In this document: piece by piece, positions 51,017-61,999 of the stretch
Position numbering within the stretch: the stretch's first letter is position 1
Layout: every line of letters begins with the position of its first letter
Assembly (NCBI GenBank): GCA_008508345.1
Contig: QNGE01002372.1
Location: 30,906 to 94,905 of the forward strand
DNA length: 64,000 nt
Direction: 5' to 3'
DNA from: Paragonimus westermani
Taxonomy: Eukaryota; Platyhelminthes; Trematoda; Plagiorchiida; Troglotrematidae
The notes under the pieces: model-generated
What the model saw: only the letters and a program-made list of their open reading frames with translations
Databases searched by the model: none
What the model was told of the DNA's origin: nothing
Made by a program: the position numbers and the translations under genes

Positions 51017-51162
51017 TTATAAGCCCCCACATCTATATCGAATGTGCCGACGGCGAAAGTATCTGGTGTTTATATGTTGCTAACTGTAGTTTCGATGAAC
51101 TGAATGCCTCGGCTGTCGGCTTGGAGAAGTTAAAATATATGTTGTCTAATGTCAGCAAGTCT
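51017..51162 (+). CDS. Probable internal exon of an unidentified gene
   Basis: Acceptor CATCTTTTTTCAG and donor GTAAGT bound 146 bases that are open in one frame (two bases, then 48 codons). The composition looks like protein: HIYIECADGESIWCLYVA, then a segment with three N-glycosylation sequons (NCS, NAS, NVS) and GLEKLKYML. Phase 2 in, phase 0 out. Not recognised. The strong splice sites together with an open frame make it the best host-exon candidate on the plus strand. Confidence 0.5.
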
Positions 51163-52104
51163 GTAAGTCCAGGATATAAGTTCATTAATGGAATCGTGTG
51201 TATTAACATCATTCAAAACACAAAACATACACGGCTATTCATCAAGCTGTACCTCACGTCTTTTTAACTAAGATTTTGTAACATTATGGGCAGAATTAAG
51301 TGTGAAATGAAATATACTCCGTCATCCCAAATGACTCTTGTCAATCTGTGCTGATTACAGTTACAGACAACATTTTATAGTCAACGGCATGTACACTCTA
51401 TAGTTCGGAAAATTTATATTCTCCTGTACTTTAACGAGATCTGATATTTTCAAGGGGAAGACACCAGCTGATAATCTGTCTGTGACTACCGTTCAAGCAC
51501 TGTTACATTATGTTATGAGATCGTCTGAAGAAAGAGTTTGTCAGTGATTTTTCAGTGACAGCAACCCGGAAATCCGGCAACAACATCGCGCATAACAGGC
51601 GGCGGTTTCGTGCAAAGTTTGAGGTTGTAGATTACTTCCATAAACTGAACACGATACTCATCGACTGCACGCTAATGTATTCAGAATGACTGCGAACAAA
51701 GCATCTGGTGAACATAGCATTTATGTAAATACAGAAACGCTGGTGTTAAAATAGTACTTCAGCAGAGAGTTCGTTTTGAAAAGCTATACACAAGCAACAA
51801 AAATGTGTTACCGCAGAACGTTACATTGAAGGGAAACAACATGAAGTCTGACATCCTTGAACATTGAGCGCAACTCTTGCAATTGCATAAGTCTTCCAGC
51901 TAGTCAATTTCAGAAAGGTATGTGAAAATACAAAATATACTCTCAAATATGGGCGCTGTTCAACTCGTCCACGTAGAAATCCCCCGGTAATCTTCAATGA
52001 AATAGTATTTTCGAAGGTAACAAATAGAGTATTTTCGGTCAATGCAAATTAAAAATTATTCATGGCTGATTGCAGCCAATACGTTCTCAGAGACAGTTCA
52101 GTCA

Positions 52105-52260
52105 GCTCCCCTCGAAAAGGCGCACTATATCTGAGTTTTGCTCTTGTTAGAGCTTGTCACGAATGCATATCCTTGCGACGACCGGGACTAGAAATCCGAC
52201 CATGTTTCCACGAGGTAACTGTGTTTACCGCTTCACCCTCGATCCTAACCCAAGCAATGG
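52105..52260 (-). repeat. SINE copy (hammerhead family)
   Basis: Stem II GCTCTAACAAGAGC is perfect here, but the core reads GTGACAA and AAAA. The head is recognisable through the decayed B box and CTTCACCCTCGATC. Confidence 0.6.
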
Positions 52261-53099
52261 TCAGAAGAGGATATGCAACAGTTACGAGCTCCAGCAAAAG
52301 CGAACCTAGAGTCTCATACTTCTGTTCAAAAGGGGACGACTGGAAAATACGTGGAAATGCAACTCATGTGATCACTTTTGAGTGATATGCAATCTATAGT
52401 ATTATTGAACCAAGAAGAAATATTTGTAAAGTATGAGTTCGTGCTTCGTACGACTTGTTTCAACGTATGTCAGACATGAAACAGAACTACATCTGGATTG
52501 ATTGAGGTTAAAAGGAAACACGCCACGTTTACTCTATGCCAGTAAGTGTGCACATTCACAGACGTACACAACCAGGATATTCACTCGTTTCAATGGTTCT
52601 AGGATAAAAGACCAATGAATCTGTTATGTTCAAACCGAACAAATTCGTGTTTTGGAGCTTGGTAGCACAGTCCGTTGAAGCTACTGAAAAATTTGCTGGT
52701 TAGATTTCCAACAGCTCTTTCTGACTGACTTGTTCTGTTTCTGACAGTGCAGATAAATTGGAAACAACACACGAAAAAGTGAGCGGAGAAAGACCAAGGA
52801 AGACGTCAAGCAAGATACGTTGGAAGTGGCACCAGTACCAGGTAGACAATCGGTAACACTAACATACTCAACAGCGGCGAAAATACAACAGTTGATAACT
52901 CAATTACGTTCTTAAACAATGGACGAATATAGAAAGACTTTCTTTCTGTTGTGCAGGTAAACTCGCACTCCATTCTGGAAATTATATATTCGTTTGTGAA
53001 TCTTCGTTATGTACAGATTAACCAAGGGCGTCTTGAGCATGCTGTGGTAGTTTCCGTACTATATGCAATGTAAAAGTCTACTGTGCTGCGGTTTTCATC

Positions 53100-53246
53100 A
53101 TGGCAGACAAAGTTCTTTTCACAGCCGAGATCAACAAAGTCATGAAAATAGACGCATCGTTCATTCACTCTCTTTTGTACGCATTATTCTTCATTTTGGC
53201 TTATTCACTCGACAGAACAACTTCACAAATTGAACTAACAGGCTAA
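53100..53246 (+). CDS. Candidate small ORF or exon with a membrane-like segment
   Basis: A 48-codon ORF from ATG to TAA with a hydrophobic FIHSLLYALFFILAYSL in the middle. Alternatively an exon from the acceptor TTCTTTTCACAG ending at 53124. No homology recognised; chance is possible. Confidence 0.22.
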   Translation: MADKVLFTAEINKVMKIDASFIHSLLYALFFILAYSLDRTTSQIELTG

Positions 53247-53709
53247 CATTCGCTTCCACTTCGATAATGAACTTTACATTCATGTGCAAAAATTTAAATC
53301 AGCTAGTTAGGTCTGGGTATCGTCAAACATTGGACCAGTTATTTTAAACCCTGGCAGAACCAAGCAAATCATTGGATGTTGTAAAGCGATTCTGATACAT
53401 CTATACCAAAAAGCATGAGAAACAAATGGCGGTGCCGGTGAATTTGTCTCAATTGACAGCAACGACTTAGAGGCCAGTGCGACCAACGAGGTATCAGTTG
53501 AAATGAGACGTCACGGAAATTGCTGAACGTGTAAGTGTGGATGTAACAACGTGGGCTTGTTCAACGCGCCTCACGTGAATAGACACAAACGATCTGTTGC
53601 TTAGCAGCTCAGTCTCACACCGGGACGAACAAATAGATTTTTATGTGCTGTTTAAAGTTGTGATAACAGGAAAATTTGGAGAAAATGTGTTTCGTCACTT
53701 TTTCTTCAG

Positions 53710-53833
53710 GTTTCCTGAAAGGGTACCATATACTTCATTTGTACCGTTGGCGGAAACAAGTGCACTGGCTCCAGTACAATCGCTGTGTGGACATCCTTGC
53801 TCCTTATTACAACTGAAGTTAATTGCCTGTTGA
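53710..53833 (+). CDS. Candidate terminal exon of an unidentified gene
   Basis: After the acceptor TTTTTCTTCAG the frame FPERVPYTSFVPLAETSA and on (with CGHPC) stays open for 40 codons to a TGA. Its entry phase (one base) does not fit directly onto the phase 0 end of the 51017-51162 exon, so another exon would be needed between them if they belong together. Confidence 0.25.
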
Positions 53834-55949
53834 ATTTATCGACAGGCTTCCGACTAAGTGCACCCTGGCAGCCACCGCAAAAAAACTGATATCGTACGCC
53901 AAATATGTTTTACATGGGATACTGTTGTTCAGCATTCCAATGAACAGTTCCTTTGACGTTCGGATTATATACACGTCGAGTTTGTACGTTTGTCATTCTA
54001 TGTTTTGCATGGTGCGGAGAGTTGAATTGGGTGAAGTATATGTGATTTGTTTGTATAAAGTTGATCACGAATATACTTTCATTTTGCTTTCTGGTGTGTG
54101 CAGTGAACGTTCATAAGGAATTCTGTACCGTAACAGCACACAAAGATTGTCTGTTTTTTCTTCCTTCGTAACTTGCTAAAACGTTCTTGTTTGGTATTGC
54201 TTGACACGCACATACCTTCGTCTGTACCTGATTGCTTTAGTGAACTCAATTTCCACTGACTCATGGTCATTTGTAGAGTTGTTGGCTGCTTCGTTTTGAA
54301 GGCCTTCACTACTGGATAGTTTGAGTGGCCGATCGATTCACATTTAAGGTAAAGCAGTGCTTTCGTTGCAAGTTTGATTGTCTTACTGTATATATATCCG
54401 AATCATTTCGATCGACGTTTTTACAGAATTGAAAGCTAGTTCTGTCAACCCGACCTGACTAAGCGTGATTGGACTTGGCTATCACGCATTACTGTATCTC
54501 CTGGGGCGGAACAACATAGAATAGTTTACGAAAGCTTTACATACTAAACAATTCGCCCGAAAAAAATAAGGAAACTCAGATCTGTATATCATGCCAGAAA
54601 TATTTTCTCGGCCTTTTGTTAGCACTCGGACTAAGTTGGGTGTAAGTTTGTAGCATGTATCATTTGGCACACGGCAAGATACCGGACAGTTGAGAAGGAA
54701 GCCGTTAAGAGAGTGGTTGTCCATAGGTAACCTCTAGATGGCACGGCTCCATCCAAGCTGACTGACTGTAATTTCAATGTTATCTCATTCTTTTACACGT
54801 TATCAAAACACATATGTATACTAAACTGTGAATGTGTGAGAAAGGACTACATACGTATTTTTTTCTAGTGGCTCGACTTGTTCACTAGATGAAAGATATC
54901 AATTTTTCCTCTGGTCAGCTTACGGCTGAATCCATCACAACGCCGTTATTCTGTTACAGAACTGTGTACTGAACTAGGCTTGGCTGCTTGAAAACAAAAC
55001 AATACCTTTTTCTGTGAACCGGTCCAAAAAAATCCTGATGGCATTTCGGTGATTCGAAATGAGGAGAATTTGCAATTTGTATGAACAGTATCTTTGTAAC
55101 TACAGAGAAATCATCTAAGACTTCATTTGGGTTACAGACTTTTTGGATGACCTTGTCAGATGAGTGATATCGATCTTTACTTAATTATTTCCAGCTCAAA
55201 TAACGGTCACTGATCTGAGAAATGACGCAGCGTGATCTGTGAGTGGAGTGTCAATCGTACAGATACTCTGTTCTTTTAACTACAAGAAAAGAACTGACCA
55301 CTCCGGTGATGTTAGTGAACTCGGAGGGACGTCCATCTTTAGCTGGATAACTGTCGACTGGTTATCTGTTCACTTATCAGTTACGACATTGACGTGTACC
55401 ATGTCCATGCATCTTCAGGCACTATACCTTTAGAAAAGACAAAAAGGTGTACATCGCTTAGTAGCATTTCAGATTAAGTCAATTTTAAAAACTGATCTCA
55501 CAAAATAGGAAAATTACCATTCATACAAAGGCATGAATACATAATACACAAATATACGTCCGCTTTAGCTACAGTCACAGTGACGTTGTTTCCTGATCTA
55601 GCAATCTAGCACTTATAAGTCATACAATCATTTTCGGGAAAAAACGAGATATCAACAACAGTATCAGCTTATTCCTTATCGCCCGAAAGTTTGTATTTTT
55701 GAAAGCGCCGAATTCTTCAACAGTTTGTTATAATTAAACAGTGGTGTTACACTAGTCACTGTTGGACATCTGGCTAAAAAGTTTTTTAACTGTTGCGTTT
55801 AATTCTTTGTACACGTTTACCTTACGTGTTAATTACTTATCAATAACAGATCGTTATGGTACGTACGTTAGCACCTCACTTTTCATTGGTCATTGGTCTT
55901 GGCAGAAAATACTGTTCACTCACTGAATGGGAGGTAGTATTTCGATGAC
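53834..55949. other. No supported gene
   Basis: A 97-codon plus-strand frame at 53823-54116 is hydrophobic-rich but has no homology or splice support. The remainder shows nothing. Confidence 0.45.
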
Positions 55950-56110
55950 TGTTTGCCTGTGAGATTCATATATATGCTGTCCGTTGACTCGACACAAATG
56001 AGGACATTTTTAATGCACTATGCCGACGACATATGTCTCACAATTTACATGTAAACGCGGGGATTTATGCCAAATGTGTTAACGAAGGTTTTAATGTGAG
56101 AATTGGTTCT
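55950..56110 (+). mobile_element. LINE reverse transcriptase scrap with YADD box
   Basis: HYADDICLTIYM at about 56008-56045 is the RT catalytic box of a non-LTR element. Flanking frames are broken after a few tens of codons. It is in the opposite orientation to the 48.4-49.7 kb fragment and not obviously part of it. Confidence 0.55.
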
Positions 56111-57247
56111 CCAGAACCAAGGAAAGATGGCTTAGATTAGTCCGCCACTTTAATTTCTAAGCTACTAAGCGACTGGTGATTTGATATGAAATAAACACCG
56201 CATTCATAATCATCAAAGTCGCCAGTGCTGATTCTAACCACTTAGCGTCTGTATACTTCATGACAGAAAACCATAAATTGTAGACTGTTGAAGTGCAATG
56301 GAGTTTGATTGTGAAGAATATTGTTGGATAGAGCGGAAAGGAAGTCTAGTGATGCACACTGAAACGACTCAAACGTAACGCTGATCGCCAGGTACGACTT
56401 CTTCACCGGTCACCTGACTGCTTGTATTGTATCCTTTTTCAACGGCAACAGGTTTCTTCGTTCTCCTCATCATTGCACGTAGTTTTCTGAACTCAGCATC
56501 AAGAAGCTGTTGGTAGGCTGGCTCAGTGACGACTTGTTAGTGCTGTTCGACAACCATGTGTCCATGTTAATGTTGCTTGGCAAAGTGCATTATCGTCCAC
56601 CGGCCAAATAGCGTATGTAAACTGATGCTCTCAATGGCGGCCGTTAGAAATGTTGAAAACCAGCTGGTTAAGACAAGTCAGTTCGAGCCTCAAATCGAGC
56701 GAGTGCAGCTCATCATGAGTGGCACGCAGTAGAAGAATGAGAGAAAACGCGAGGTTTATAACATGAGTGGACAGTGAAATTGGGACTCCTCCTTAGTTGA
56801 TAAGATTTGCAGTTTTTGAGTTATCTCACTTGGACGAACTAGTAGCAACAAGGAGGCTGGACAAGTGTGTCATTCTGCCATCAAGCTCAATAAATTGTGT
56901 GTGTGTGTGTGTGGAAAGATCGTTCGTTTGTCACTAATGCACACATCGAGCTGGTCTACAATTGACACAAGCAGGTTTGCATCGAGTCTTGTTTGATGCT
57001 GCGGGCTACACAGCAATATGTGTGATGGACATATTTATATTAAGCGTCACCAACCAAGAACGAAAGTCGTGTTTTCGGTAAAATCTGTTTGATGACTTGT
57101 GGGAGGTGAGTTTCCGCTCACATTCATTCTCATCCCCTCTCCACACTGCTGAATTACTGCGTCCCTTCTCGATCCGATCGGGCAACTTAGAATTGCTCTT
57201 AATCGAGGGTTGCCCAAGTTTCACTTATGATAACGCAGTCGTATGCA
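56111..57247. other. No supported gene
   Basis: May include decayed LINE sequence downstream of the YADD box, but no frame could be followed. Holds the TG microsatellite. Confidence 0.45.
56896..56913. repeat. (TG)9 microsatellite
   Basis: Nine uninterrupted TG units. Confidence 0.95.
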
Positions 57248-57350
57248 CTATGAGGTCAGTAGCGCGGTAGTCGAGACTGTTGCCTCATAAGAGCGTAACC
57301 GAAGTTAAAACCCCTGCCACGGTGAGCTCTAGGAGAAATCGAAAGTGGTC
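57248..57350 (+). repeat. SINE fragment, tRNA-like head
   Basis: AGGTCAGTAGCGCGGTAGTC is the A-box side and GTTGCCTCATAAGAGC follows, then a decayed B box and GTGAGCTCTAGGAGAAATCG, a remnant of stem II and GAAA. Plus orientation. Confidence 0.6.
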
Positions 57351-57555
57351 AAAGTTTTCATTTGGAACAGACTGACTGTGAAGTCTGTCTGAAATAGACA
57401 GTACTGAGGTTATCATACTATTCGCGATTAGTTAGGATGATCGATTGATACAGTATGCAGCCAGAAGGTTCGCAGATGCATGCTGTGACAGTCGTGTAAA
57501 GCAGCATTTGTGCTGGTTAGTTAGTGATACGATCACTTATTTAGAAATTGGTGAT

Positions 57556-58234
57556 AAAGTCTGACGAATCTATCAGTGGCTTGACTTTTATCTGTTGCAG
57601 ACCAAATGTTACTCAGCAGTATTAAACACTTGCCGCCCATTACTCTATAATTATTGAATTAAACTGGCAAAGTTTATATAAGTACTTTTAAGCATGACAT
57701 TATGTTCTTTGGTTTGTGATTATTTTCACATGAAAAATCATTTTGGTGATGAGAGTGCACAAAATGGGTCGGTCGACAAACAACCTGCACCATCAAACCT
57801 CTTTATTTGGATAAGTGGAAACATTTTGTAATGTTTGGGGGTGTAATTTTAAGGTGAAAAGTGGGCGATTGAAAACATGCTTGAAAGCAGTTTANAAAGT
57901 CTGACGAATCTATCAGTGGCTTGACTTTTATCTGTTGTAGACCAAATGTTACTCAGCAGTATTAAACACTTGTCGCTCATTACTCTGTAATTATTGAATT
58001 AAACTGGCAAAGGTTATATAAGTAGTTTTAAGCATGACATTATGTTCTTTGGTTTGTGATTGTTTTCACATGAAAAATTATTTTGGTGATGAGAGTGCAC
58101 AAAATGGGTCAGTCGACAAACAACCTGCACCCTCGAACCTCTTTATTTGGATAAGTGGAAACATTTTGTAATGTTTGAGGGTGTAATTTTAAGTTGAAAA
58201 GTGGGCGATTGAAAACATGATTGAAAGCAGTTTA
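57556..58234 (+). repeat. Tandem 339-base duplication with N at the junction
   Basis: Bases 57556-57894 and 57896-58234 are the same length and differ at about 14 positions (4%). The only ambiguous base of the window, N at 57895, sits exactly between them. Most likely two haplotype versions of one contig end joined by an assembler; a real tandem repeat is less likely. Confidence 0.85.
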
Positions 58235-59836
58235 CCAATATTTTTAGGCTGTCATTGCATGTTGGGAGGATTTTAATTGTTGGCTAATAGGTGTCAAATG
58301 CCCTTCACCCAGTTGCATGAAGTAAGACGCAGATATTTGGGAATTCTCATTGCATTAATAAAATCAAGTGGAACGAGTGAGTGTTACGTGGTCGAACATA
58401 TTCACACAACCCTAACGACACATAACCTCACTGTGACAACAAGGAACACTCTGTTACCCGTTGATTCTCTGAATTAGTTGTTTGGCTTGTATATGTTGAG
58501 TAGCCATGTTAGGTAAAATTGTCAGTGCAACTTTTTGTCAAACTTAGCAAGCATATTGAAAATTCCGTTTCAATATGATCTTGGGACTGAGGTAAAGAGT
58601 TTTTCGATTGAAAGTTTGTGCTAGTCTGCCAGCTTCCTCATGTTTGCAGTTCCTCTTATAGGATAATATCGAAACGGTATCCGATCTGTGATTACATACA
58701 CCCTATATCCTATAAAATAACTAATTACGTCACCAGAATGACTTCAATCTTAGTGTTCATCACCCATTTCTTTTAATGAGAAGTCTAACGTGGACCGCTC
58801 GAAAGTAATTGCCCTTCAATAGTTTAAACCGTTAATAAATTTACTTTCAGCGGCTTCCTCAACACTGATTTCCTGTTTGGACAAAGAATATTGCACTTTG
58901 TTGGGTAAAATACCCTCTTAATTTTCCTCTTATGAATCCCACTATCGTGATTATTGAAAATAGGAAAGAAAATGTGCGGGGAGGGGTAGTAACCGTCAAT
59001 CGATCCGGGGCTGATATGAACAGCAGAGAGCCCTCGGATTACATTGACTATTCGTTTACTTACGGGCACCTTTTTGATGTCGATTACCGAAGTGACCTTT
59101 GTCGGGCACAGGTAATTCTCCTACTAATGGACTTTCATATGACTTCGCACGCACTTCAACCATTTAGACGCCATATCACATGAACCTGTACGGTTCGACT
59201 AAATAAACACTGCGGCCTGCAGCAGTCTATCCGAGAAAGAGTAGGGTTCACACCCTCGTGCATCGTGGGTTGCATAACGTGGTTTTCAAAAGGGGTCTGC
59301 TACCATTCATCAGTTTGTGATTCCCTATGGTTTTACACTAACGTGAACATTTAAGTTGAGCTTTTCTGGGCAATTTAAGGTATTCTGACATAAAGACGGT
59401 GGATTTTGTGCTCTCATATTCATAACTAGCTGGTCATTTTTCTCTTGAATCTTGCGGTCAGCATGTTGAACCCAGAGAAGCTGTTTTTTATCGGTTAGTC
59501 TAGTAAATAGATTGGCGAGAATCAATCAATAAAGAGCATGCAATAAACCGGCAGTATGAAAAAGACACAAGCAATGTCATCCCCATCTGCTGTAAGAACA
59601 GCCAGAACAATGAAATTAGTTTGAGCTGCGGACACTCAACCGGGAATCAGTACCTCAAGTGTTCACGCTTGAGCATCACTTACTCCAGAAATGCGTGAAG
59701 TTTACAAGGATATAATCCTACGCTGTTCTTATTAAGAAGCTTTACGGTTGCAAGTGTGATTTAATTAGATGTTCACTTAAGTTCCCCAGTTTCAAATTCC
59801 GAATTGCTGTAACATGACAATACTCTGATCATCTGG
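58235..59836. other. No supported gene
   Basis: Only short open frames on both strands (up to 83 codons, 58932-59183) with no recognised motif. Confidence 0.45.
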
Positions 59837-60191
59837 ATGAGAACGGAATTTGCAGCTGGCAGCAGCGTGATTTTCCAATGCTTGCTATTAGAAACAAGGC
59901 AACAAAGAAGAATTTCTCCCTTGTGGAAGATCATCCCTAGTGCGGATGATTCCAGTGACCTTGATTTATATTCAGACCCGGCTTATCGTGATGGAGACAG
60001 TCACATTCAATGTATTCGAAATGTTGTTGAGAATAAGGTACATGTTTTCAGCAAAATCTGTGGACACCAACAGAGGACCAAATCGGTTTGCCCGACTTGT
60101 CTCGTGGATAACTTACATGTGATGGATGAATTTTACTATGACAGTGACCAAATGCACCCATGTGCCGTGGCCCGTTCTAAACAGGATGGTG
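59837..60191 (+). CDS. Candidate exon with a Cys/His cluster, unidentified gene
   Basis: Open from an ATG at 59837 (an internal acceptor GATGATTCCAG ending at 59953 is an alternative) to a donor GGTG|GTAAGC at 60191. The latter part contains an acidic SSDLDLYSDP, then ICGHQQRTKSVCPTCLVDN and a later HPC, a spacing that could bind zinc. Unusual amino-acid choice for a chance frame. No family recognised and no partner exon found downstream in the window. Confidence 0.35.
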
Positions 60192-61999
60192 GTAAGCGTA
60201 TTCTGTGCTAAGTCCATAAAGGTCCCAGTAATAGTTAACAACGGAGAAAATGTGGAAACAATACACCTCATGGTTTGCCTTTGAAAAAATATACCATCTA
60301 GTCTTCGCGCTCACCGTGAGAAACTGAAGTTAACACTATTTGTACGAATAATTCATCGTTTACTGCGCAACATGAACGTGGTATACTAAGAATAAGAAAC
60401 AGTAAAGTGCTCTGTTGTCTGTGCCTCAATCTTCTAACAACTGAACGGTGGTTCTGATAATGTAATTATTGTAGTTTTAAGTTTGTATGTCCTTGCTAAG
60501 CTTCAAATTGCCATAGACCTCACAGTAGCTACTTAGGAAGGGTTTGAGTGCACTAATGATTCACCTGTTGGGTGAGATAGGTTTCTTTTGAATTGGTTTG
60601 GTTAGACTTACCGCTGAGCAACTCAGTCTGAGGAGAACGTATAACCAAGTCCAAGGTGTGGTTTGTACTACAGTTATGTACAAATCAACGGTCCTCAGCT
60701 TTCGTATGTCTATTTATTTGACTTTCGACAGGACCGCAACAAGACGACAGGTCATCGAATCGAGCAAGTATGACAGTAGAACGGAGTAAACAGATCTGAT
60801 TATGACACGCCCTCCACTTGGGCAATATAGTCAGCAGGTTCTATGAACAATGGATTTGTTGAGCAAGGCGGGTCAGAATTGTGAAAATGAAAAGCATAAG
60901 AGAGGGAGGTTAACATGTCGCAAACATCGTTTAATATCTGTTCATATACATGGGCTTGGTGCTCAGAGCCACTCATACGATAACCGTGGAACGAAAGATG
61001 AAATGTTGGGATCATGAAGGGCATCAACAATCAATATGAATTTAGTTGGGTAATATAAAATTTGTGGTATAACGCACTTGTTACTCCATTCAAAGACTTA
61101 AGGATAACCGTGCACCAGCTGTGATATATTGTCTGGAATGGAACAATGGGTTGTTACCTCGACAGAAATATCTTGAAACCTTTAAGCTAGCTGAAGGACG
61201 GATGATGCTTTTTTGAGGCAATGGGGTTTTCTTTGGTACGTGTGTCTTACTGACATTTTGCTGTTCGTGATAGTTGTCATTTACAGAAACTGTTTAACAA
61301 CTGCTGCCAAGGTCACGGTTAATTCAAGAGAAAAGCCTTCCGTGAGTGGTTGAGAAATCGAATTTGACTTGGATGCGTTGAAAGATTTCAAACTGAAGCA
61401 TTCTTTGAGGACTGTAGGACAGTTTACCAAAGCATATCGATGTTTGGAAACATTGTGATCTGTGAGCATTTTACAGGTTAAAGAAAGTTAATGTACATAT
61501 ATTCCGGATAGGGCGATAATAAAAGAATACAGAGTAAAGAAATCTTGAAAAAGGAGACTGCAAGCAAGGAAGTTCATTTTTGAAAAACCAAAAAACATGG
61601 AAGCATGAATCAGCATAAGGCTGAGTTGACCAGGAATTATGAACATGAATATGACTGGGACAAGTCAATTAAATAAGTACTGACTTGCTTCCATTATTGG
61701 CATAGTTCTTAAACCAATTCAAATTTGTCTTGATAGTCAGGCCTGAGAGAGGCTTGGGTAACATCAGGAATATATGATCGAGTTATTGGCTTGATCATCT
61801 ATAAGTACAGAATCAGGCATAGTCTCAGGTTAGGTATGAAAAAACAGTTCGGACGGTCCACCTGTTGAGGTTGGAGGCAACACGTTGTATTCAGAACAAT
61901 AATATCTTACGGAGGGTTTGACCGCTGCTACAAAAGGTCGACCTGAAATGTTGGCTGTACAGGAAAAACTGGTCCCCGTAGTGCGTTATGCAACATTAG
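60192..61999. other. No supported gene
   Basis: No partner for the 59837-60191 candidate exon was found here. Frames are short and unrecognised up to the PLE at 62 kb. Confidence 0.45.
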
